Source: Planctomycetaceae bacterium (GTDB lineage: Bacteria > Planctomycetota > Planctomycetia > Planctomycetales > Planctomycetaceae). From it: a DNA stretch of 44,896 bases. The notes beneath the pieces are model-generated. The model did not search any database. It had not been told where the DNA came from and saw only the letters and a program-made list of their open reading frames with translations. A program made the position numbers and the translations under genes. This document shows, piece after piece, positions 40,205-44,896 of the stretch; within the stretch, counting starts at the first letter, position 1, and the number at the start of each line of letters is the position of its first letter. Location of the stretch: NCBI GenBank assembly GCA_021732995.1, contig JAKFWA010000064.1, positions 1 through 44,896 on the forward strand, read 5' to 3'.

Positions 40205-40901
40205 TGACGCAATCGCGGACGGGCTTTCCCGCAGCGTCTTTGTCAGATGGTCGGGCTCCGTGTTTCAGCAGGAGTCCGATGATCTTCGCCTGCTCATCGC
40301 GAGAAGCTTCGGACCCGCTGCCGCTATGTCCTGTATTCTGCACCGCGAGATGCAGGGGTGTTGATCCGCTCTTGTTCATGCGCCGCGGGTCGGCTCCGTT
40401 CTTGACCAACGCTCGAACGGTGCCCGTGCAGCGCATTCGCACGGCGCGGTGCAAAGGGGAAACTCCGCTCTTGTCTTCCACGTTCGGGTCAGCACCAGCT
40501 CGGATCAAGCATTCAACAACAGCTTCCTGAGCGGCGACGTCCCAGGCGGCACTTCCGGGACTGCCGTCAGCCGCGTAGTGCAACGGCTCTGCGCCGCGAC
40601 GATTTCTGGAGCTGACGTCGGCGCCTTTAGAAATCAGGTCTTCGACGATGACCGGTTGATGAGCCGCCGCTGCAATGTGCAATGCGGTGTCGCCCGCATA
40701 CGCGTAATGAGAAATCTCTTTCAGGAAGTACGAGTCCGCATCCTCGCGCGTCGCGCCACCTTTGATCTTCAAGCGGGCCAACTGCGGAGACTCAGCCAGC
40801 AGTCGCAAGGCCTTCTTTTGATCCCGCGAAGCAATCGCACGGAGCAACGACTGCAACTCACGCTCTTGCCGATCCACTGATGCCGCAGCGCTATCACTCA
40901 T
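40167..40901 (-). CDS. Ankyrin-repeat protein
   Basis: A 244-residue cytoplasmic protein made of about five ankyrin repeats after a helical N-terminus. Clear repeat signatures are GDTALHIAAAAHQPVIVEDL, GAEPLHYAAD, GVSPLHRAVRMRCTGTVRAL and GSTPLHLAVQ, each followed by a GAD or GAR turn (ISKGADVSSRN, IRAGADPNVED, VKNGADPRRMN, LKHGARPSDKD). Ankyrin repeats bind other proteins; no enzyme domain is present. AAGG nine bases before ATG 40901 sets the start. Its last 38 bases overlap a small membrane-protein gene in another frame, hinting at a functional pair. Confidence 0.88.
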   Translation of the reverse strand: MSDSAAASVDRQERELQSLLRAIASRDQKKALRLLAESPQLARLKIKGGATREDADSYFLKEISHYAYAGDTALHIAAAAHQPVIVEDLISKGADVSSRNRRGAEPLHYAADGSPGSAAWDVAAQEAVVECLIRAGADPNVEDKSGVSPLHRAVRMRCTGTVRALVKNGADPRRMNKSGSTPLHLAVQNTGHSGSGSEASRDEQAKIIGLLLKHGARPSDKDAAGKPVRDCVNADWILALLEQQ

Positions 40902-40994
40902 CTGACCGCACCTTCGCAGTTGGCCAACCAGCAACGGATCTCATAAGGACCGCCAACATTCAACCAAACCATTGCCCTGCGCACCACCAAGTTT

Positions 40995-42173
40995 TCAGAA
41001 CGCAAACTGTTCCTGGTTGAGCGCGACGCGTTTCAGAGCCAGTTCATCCAGGGTGATTCCCAGCCCCGGTTTCGTAAGTGCGGGAGCCAGACCGCCCTTG
41101 CCCCAGGTGAGGTCTTCTTGAGTGAGTCGCTCGCGGACGAGGAAGCGGTCGTAGCTGCCTTCCAGGAAGCGGATGTGATCGACCGATGTGGCGAAGTGGC
41201 GACCTGCGGCGGAGAGGATACCGGTTTCACCGACCTGACAGCCGAGCTGATAACCAAGTCCGGCTCGATGCGCGGTGGCGGCGATCTTCAGCGAGTTCAG
41301 GAACCCGCCGCATTTCGACAAGCGGATGTTGAACAGGTCGCATGTGCCGCACTCGATCGCGGCCTGCGCGTCTTCGAGGCTGCACAGCGACTCATCAAAC
41401 ATCACGGGCACTTTCAGGCGGCGACGCAAATCAGCGAGACCGGCAATGTCGGCGTGTGGGACCGGTTGCTCCAACGACGAGATGTTGAACGGCAGCAATG
41501 GTTCCAGAGTTTGTTCGAGCGTCTGGCAGGTCCAGGCTTCGTTGGCATCCAGTCGCAGGTCGCGTTGCGGGCCGATGATGCGACGGACTCGACCGACGGA
41601 TTCGACGTCATTCACGCCCTCAACGCCGACCTTCAGCTTGAACTGCTGGAAGCCATACCAGCGGGCGAGCGTCGATTTCAGCCATTGCTTGAACGGCGAC
41701 ATTGACGTGATGACGACGCTGTACCGGACCTCGGTGCGGTCGCAACGCACACCGGCAGCCGGGCCGAACTGACGCGTAACCTCGGACAGTGGCACTCCCA
41801 GTTGACGACAAGCGGCGTCGAGAACGGCCAGTTCCACGGCACAGCGCATCGAGTTGCCGTAGCAGTTGCGCGGATCGGGTTCCGGGCGGTGCAGTTCGAA
41901 TCGCTCGCACATCGCAATGGCTGAGCGCAGGTCAGAAAACTCATCGCCGAGTTGTTCTTTCAGAGCAGTGCGACGCAGCAGGTCGAAGGCGACGTCGATC
42001 GTCTCGCCGGTGACATAGCTGCGCGGCAAACCTTCTCCCCAACCCACCATGCCCGTATCAAGCTGACAGCGTACGACAATGGAGTCCGTCTGATCGCGTG
42101 TGTGCGACGCATGCTTGACGCGCGTCTTCAACGGAATGCGGACAAGGTAAGCCGTCAGTTCGACAATTCGCAT
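40995..42173 (-). CDS. Enolase-superfamily enzyme (mandelate racemase/muconate lactonizing group)
   Basis: A 392-residue cytoplasmic enzyme of the muconate-lactonizing subgroup, which includes o-succinylbenzoate synthases, dipeptide epimerases and N-acylamino-acid racemases. The N-terminal capping domain begins MRIVELTAYLVRIPLK. Barrel residues: KLK near 179-181 (acid/base lysines), Asp in LRLDANEAW near 206, Glu in SLEQPV near 232, Asp/Glu in MFDESLCS near 257 as the three metal ligands, and Lys in FNIRLSKCGG near 283 as the opposite base. The KxK and second-Lys pattern fits a racemase, epimerase or cycloisomerase. ATG 42173 starts the family-like N-terminus; a GTG at 42233 would add 20 residues. 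Dipeptide epimerase is one option, but neighbours do not decide it. Confidence 0.88.
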   Translation of the reverse strand: MRIVELTAYLVRIPLKTRVKHASHTRDQTDSIVVRCQLDTGMVGWGEGLPRSYVTGETIDVAFDLLRRTALKEQLGDEFSDLRSAIAMCERFELHRPEPDPRNCYGNSMRCAVELAVLDAACRQLGVPLSEVTRQFGPAAGVRCDRTEVRYSVVITSMSPFKQWLKSTLARWYGFQQFKLKVGVEGVNDVESVGRVRRIIGPQRDLRLDANEAWTCQTLEQTLEPLLPFNISSLEQPVPHADIAGLADLRRRLKVPVMFDESLCSLEDAQAAIECGTCDLFNIRLSKCGGFLNSLKIAATAHRAGLGYQLGCQVGETGILSAAGRHFATSVDHIRFLEGSYDRFLVRERLTQEDLTWGKGGLAPALTKPGLGITLDELALKRVALNQEQFAF

Positions 42174-42310
42174 GGCGGGTGGATCAGCGTGAGTTACCAG
42201 TTCGAGTCGGTCTGTTGTGGCATAATTCGCCACCCAAGAACTGTAGCAGTCTCAAGCCAAGCCTCATCTGCATCCAAACATCAGAAATCGCAGACGAAGG
42301 AAAGCGGTCG

Positions 42311-42359
42311 CCCCTCACCTCCAAGCCCCTCTCCCCGCACGCGGGGCGAGGGGAGCAGG
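42311..42359 (+). repeat. GC-rich palindromic dispersed repeat, copy 2 (fullest copy)
   Basis: CCCCTCACCTCCAAG leads into the hairpin CCCCTCTCCCC, loop GCACGC, GGGGCGAGGGG, then AGCAGG. It shares the stem and tail of copy 1 (1-37) and the leader of the truncated copy at 44885-44896. It lies 26 bp beyond the stop codon of the Cys-rich gene at 42386, in the same orientation relative to the gene as copy 1. Confidence 0.8.
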
Positions 42360-42385
42360 ATATTCCTTGTTGAATCAGAGAGCAC

Positions 42386-42895
42386 TCAGTTCTGCAGCCT
42401 CGCGATACCCACCGGTGCCGGTGGAATCGCCGTGCCTGCTGGAACCTGCACTGTCTGGCAGCGTGCTTCGCATTCGGGGCACAGATCTTCGACGACCCAC
42501 TTGTAGCTCGGGACCGTCTTGGTGACGGTCTTCTTCATGAGCTTCTTCCTGGTGACGACTTTGGCACAGCCGCCGGGAATCCATTCCGTCCAGACAAACC
42601 TCTTCGCCTGCGAGTACGGAGCCTTCGGGTCGTTGCTGCATTCGTCGCAAACGGTGTCGCAATGTTCGCAACCGGGAGTGCTGGGACCGGGCACGCAGAA
42701 GTCTTCCGTCTTGCAGCCCCAGCACGTGACGGGAACCTTCTTGTCTTCGCAGACCAGGCGGCAGGTCTTGTGACACGGCTCATAGCAGCCGCAGTGGGCA
42801 CAACCGCCGCCACCAGCCCGCACGCCGGTTGCCGAGATCACCACGCAGGCCAGTCCGGCCAGCGACGCCAGCACAATTCGAAAGGGATTGATCAT
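42386..42895 (-). CDS. Cys-rich exported protein of planctomycete type
   Basis: A 169-residue secreted protein: MINPFRIVLASLAGLACVVI forms a signal peptide, cleaved after about residue 28. The mature part is rich in paired cysteines and histidine: GCAHCGCYEPCHKTCRLVC, VTCWGCKTEDFC, CEHCDTVCDEC and LCPECEARC, about 20 in total, plus a basic stretch (VVTRKKLMKKTVTKTVPSYK). AGGA seven bases before ATG 42895 favours that start over ATG 42898. Function is unknown; the spacing suggests metal binding or disulfide cross-links at the cell surface. It lies downstream of the porin gene on the same strand, but a terminator separates them. Confidence 0.75.
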   Translation of the reverse strand: MINPFRIVLASLAGLACVVISATGVRAGGGGCAHCGCYEPCHKTCRLVCEDKKVPVTCWGCKTEDFCVPGPSTPGCEHCDTVCDECSNDPKAPYSQAKRFVWTEWIPGGCAKVVTRKKLMKKTVTKTVPSYKWVVEDLCPECEARCQTVQVPAGTAIPPAPVGIARLQN

Positions 42896-42909
42896 CATTT
42901 CATCCTATG

Positions 42910-42943
42910 AAAACACTCGGAGAATTCTGCTCCGTCACGAGTG
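42910..42943 (-). terminator. Rho-independent terminator of the porin gene
   Basis: On the minus strand CACTC (42943-42939) and GGAG (42933-42930) pair with CTCC (42922-42919) and GAGTG (42918-42914), with a 5-base bulge, followed by TTTT (42913-42910). It begins 7 bp after the porin stop codon at 42950. Confidence 0.6.
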
Positions 42944-42949
42944 CTGCGA

Positions 42950-44431
42950 TTACCAGTTGAAGTCAAAGCGAGTCGCGATCACGTCGGACTCAGTCTTGCC
43001 GAAGGTGGTCTGCCCGTCCGTAACTGGGTGAATCCAGTCGAACATCATTCGCACGCGGTCGCTCCAGTACCAGTTGAAGCCCACCGTCAGGTCGTTGTAG
43101 TGACCGCGATTCAGCTCCTCGAGTTCCAGATAGGACCAGCGGGCCTTGGCTTCCCAGGCACCCCAGCTATAGCAACCGGGCACAGCGAACACATTGTTGG
43201 TTGGAACATTGCGACCGAACTGGGCACCGTGCTGACCAAAGCGTTCAAAGATGCGGTTCTCGCCGGTCAGGAAGTAGCTGACGTGTGCGTAAGCCCCATA
43301 GAGGTTGACTCGATCCGCACCGATGCGATCAACACTGGAAAGGAACGCTTCACTCTGGACCGTGACTGATCCCATGACCGCCGCGAATTCCAGATTGCCT
43401 GTGGTGTAGGAGTTGGCCGCCACCGCACCGCTGTCGATGAGGCGCGGGCCTTCATGAATCTGCGGCCGGGCACGAAAGCGAACGCTGTTGTTCTGATCCT
43501 GAGTATGCAGGATGCCGATGCCCGTATGGATCAGGTAGCGACCGTTAGACGGCTCGTCGTAATACGGCAGCCAGGTTAACCGACCACTGAGGCGGTAACC
43601 CTGACTATCATCAATGCGTTCCTTGAGCCCTTCACTGATGCTGTCGAGGAAGATACCCGACGCCCAGGTGATGTTCTGGTCGTCCGTGCAATTATAAAAC
43701 GCTACACCGACTTCACGGTCAGCAGCGAAGATCCCCTGCGTAGGGATCGACCGCTCCATGAAGATGTTGTTGGTGTCGTTGGTCACCTGTTCGAGACTGA
43801 ACGGCACGAAGAAGTTGCCGATTCGCAAGCGTCCCAGAAACGGAACTTCGTTGATCGAGAAGTAGGCATCCTTCACGTCGGGCGAAATAACGGTGTTAGG
43901 AGCGCTCTCGCCGACAGTCTCCGGCTCCAGAGTCATCTGCAGGCGGAAATCGTAGACTCCATAGCCCGTACCATCGGCCACCAGGCGCAGGCGGCGGAAC
44001 TCGAAGAAGTCCGAGGTGCCGGGCGCGGCAGCAGGGCCAGTGATCGCCGGGTCGGCATTGACCCAGTTGACGTAGTCCAACTGCACGTGTCCGCCGAGCT
44101 TCACATTCCACTTGTCCGTCGACATGTCGACCCAGTCATCAGCTTTCTTTTCGGCGGCCTTGGCCTTCTTGTCGGCGTCGTCGCGTTGCTTGAGCTGCTT
44201 CTCAAGGTCCGTCACCCGACGAGCAAGGTCTTCGACGATGCTGCCGTCACCGGCGTTGCTTTCGAGTGCCGCTTCGTAGAACTTCGTCACAGCCGGCGCG
44301 GGCGTTGGTTCATCGAACTCTTGAGCCTGCACCGCATCACTGAGCGAACACCCGGCTGACACCAAGCTGAGCGCGATCCATCGCCGAACCCGCTTTCGTA
44401 AGTCGTGGTTCGAGCCATTACTGAGCATCAT
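42950..44431 (-). CDS. Outer-membrane porin (OprP/phosphate-selective porin type)
   Basis: A 493-residue predicted beta-barrel porin. A basic N-terminus and hydrophobic run (RWIALSLVSAGCSLSDAVQA) form the signal peptide. Residues about 61-100 are a coiled coil (EDLARRVTDLEKQLKQRDDA) like the trimer-forming stalk of planctomycete porins. The barrel follows: NVKLGGHVQLDYVNW, EFRRLRLVADGTGYGVYDFR, FFVPFSLEQVTNDTNNIFME, EVGVAFYN, and many alternating strands up to the terminal VIATRFDFNW, ending in an aromatic residue as outer-membrane proteins do. GAGG eight bases before ATG 44431 supports the start. Family members pass phosphate, polyphosphate or other anions; the substrate is not certain. A terminator follows the stop codon, and a perfect inverted repeat lies 130-150 bp upstream. 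Confidence 0.9.
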   Translation of the reverse strand: MMLSNGSNHDLRKRVRRWIALSLVSAGCSLSDAVQAQEFDEPTPAPAVTKFYEAALESNAGDGSIVEDLARRVTDLEKQLKQRDDADKKAKAAEKKADDWVDMSTDKWNVKLGGHVQLDYVNWVNADPAITGPAAAPGTSDFFEFRRLRLVADGTGYGVYDFRLQMTLEPETVGESAPNTVISPDVKDAYFSINEVPFLGRLRIGNFFVPFSLEQVTNDTNNIFMERSIPTQGIFAADREVGVAFYNCTDDQNITWASGIFLDSISEGLKERIDDSQGYRLSGRLTWLPYYDEPSNGRYLIHTGIGILHTQDQNNSVRFRARPQIHEGPRLIDSGAVAANSYTTGNLEFAAVMGSVTVQSEAFLSSVDRIGADRVNLYGAYAHVSYFLTGENRIFERFGQHGAQFGRNVPTNNVFAVPGCYSWGAWEAKARWSYLELEELNRGHYNDLTVGFNWYWSDRVRMMFDWIHPVTDGQTTFGKTESDVIATRFDFNW

Positions 44432-44560
44432 GCTCCGTTCCTCATTTCACTGGCGGGAAATAGGAAAACGGAGACCCACGGTCGGCAGCATTGCCCCGTT
44501 GGCCTCCGGTCGTCCGGTCAGCTCGTCCTGGCGATGGTGTTCCCTCGACGGGAGTTCGAC

Positions 44561-44581
44561 ACGTTCCACACATAGGAACGT
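44561..44581. promoter_or_regulatory. Inverted repeat upstream of porin gene, possible operator
   Basis: ACGTTCC (44561-44567), 7-base spacer, GGAACGT (44575-44581): a perfect dyad with the two-turn geometry of a dimeric repressor site. It lies about 130 bp before the porin ATG. No specific regulator consensus is recognised. Confidence 0.35.
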
Positions 44582-44884
44582 TGTTCATGGCGTTTCGCCC
44601 GCGCAGCTCAGTTCAAACCGTCGCCGCGCAGACGACACGGATTGCAGTTCAGCACTCGGTGATTGTTGAGCCGCAATGTCTCCGCAGGCAGAATGATCGT
44701 CATAATCGGCAAACCGGCATGAGCTGCATTGCGCGATGAAAAGCATTATGCGGCAGTGATTTGCGACGAATTTCAACAAAAGAGAAAGCCGATGAGCCGC
44801 AATAGAATGCTGCTCACCGGCTGATGTGATGATCGAGTTTTGCGCGTCGGCCTGTCGGTTTCTTGAGGGGTTGAGGTTGAATAG

Positions 44885-44896
44885 CCCCTCACCCAC
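44885..44896 (+). repeat. GC-rich palindromic dispersed repeat, copy 3 (cut by window edge)
   Basis: CCCCTCACCCAC matches the leader of copy 2 (CCCCTCACCTCC) in 10 of 12 positions. The window ends before the expected hairpin. Confidence 0.45.

Larger units (their letters stand above)
44432..44896. other. Intergenic region upstream of the porin gene to the window end
   Basis: No convincing gene. A minus-strand open frame of 103 codons runs into the window edge, but it reads through the truncated dispersed repeat and is compositionally odd. The stretch holds the inverted repeat at 44561-44581 and the repeat fragment at 44885-44896. The porin promoter should be here. Confidence 0.5.

Noticed and set aside
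44585-44896. A 103-codon minus-strand frame at the window end
   Set aside because: It enters through the truncated dispersed repeat, lacks domain features and sits in what looks like the porin control region.
1-44896. CRISPR arrays, tRNA or rRNA genes, transposases, integrases
   Set aside because: No regularly spaced direct repeats, no cloverleaf with a GGTTCGA-type T-loop, and no DDE, HUH or integrase protein were found by eye. A tRNAscan or Infernal run would be needed to exclude small RNAs fully.

Overview
The window looks like a chromosomal segment of a planctomycete (phylum Planctomycetota). The evidence is gene content: a DUF1559 prepilin-like protein with its C-terminal H-X9-DG motif next to a small carboxypeptidase-regulatory-like lipoprotein, a very large cytochrome-c/DUF1549/DUF1553 protein, a PQQ-type sugar dehydrogenase carrying c-type haem motifs, a Cys-type sulfatase, and small Cys-rich exported proteins of the kind these genomes carry. 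The sequence is GC-rich. Genes occur in short runs on both strands. I saw no rRNA, tRNA, CRISPR array, transposase or phage gene.

Layout. 1-3150 (minus): class V aminotransferase, short-chain dehydrogenase, Cys-rich lipoprotein. 3351-5292 (plus): a Mn/Zn-type ABC permease fused to a DtxR-like regulatory domain, then an unknown exported protein. 5385-10433 (minus): HD-GYP response regulator, small membrane protein, and a 982-residue PSD1-type cytochrome protein with a LamG-like insertion. 10663-15949: orphan CoA-transferase alpha subunit (plus), SGNH hydrolase and a DUF2007/zinc-ribbon/CPBP fusion (minus), sugar dehydrogenase-cytochrome (plus). 16040-19435 (minus): RecD and a TPR protein. 19562-21068 (plus): DUF1559 protein and lipoprotein.

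21147-34470 is the most coherent block: a chemosensory gene cluster. On the minus strand are a CheX-like protein and an Hpt-receiver protein. Divergently, on the plus strand, are a hybrid CheA (Hpt, kinase, two CheW domains, receiver), CheW, a soluble three-PAS methyl-accepting protein, CheB and CheR. These are followed by two membrane-fusion (HlyD-type) adaptors, the first fused to cytoplasmic GAF-like domains. No flagellar, pilus or stand-alone CheY gene is present, so the output is probably not simple swimming. The CheA phosphotransfer motif is altered while the separate Hpt-receiver protein has a canonical one, which suggests that the latter takes part in the relay.

34519-44431: RhlE-like DEAD-box helicase (minus), M19 dipeptidase (plus), sulfatase, DUF1801-like protein, two small membrane proteins, ankyrin-repeat protein, enolase-superfamily enzyme, Cys-rich exported protein and an outer-membrane porin (all minus). 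A GC-rich palindromic repeat lies at base 1, again at 42311-42359 and, truncated, at the last bases of the window. The two fuller copies sit just 3' of minus-strand stop codons. A second, unrelated dispersed repeat has two intergenic copies (10491-10531 and 15969-16007).
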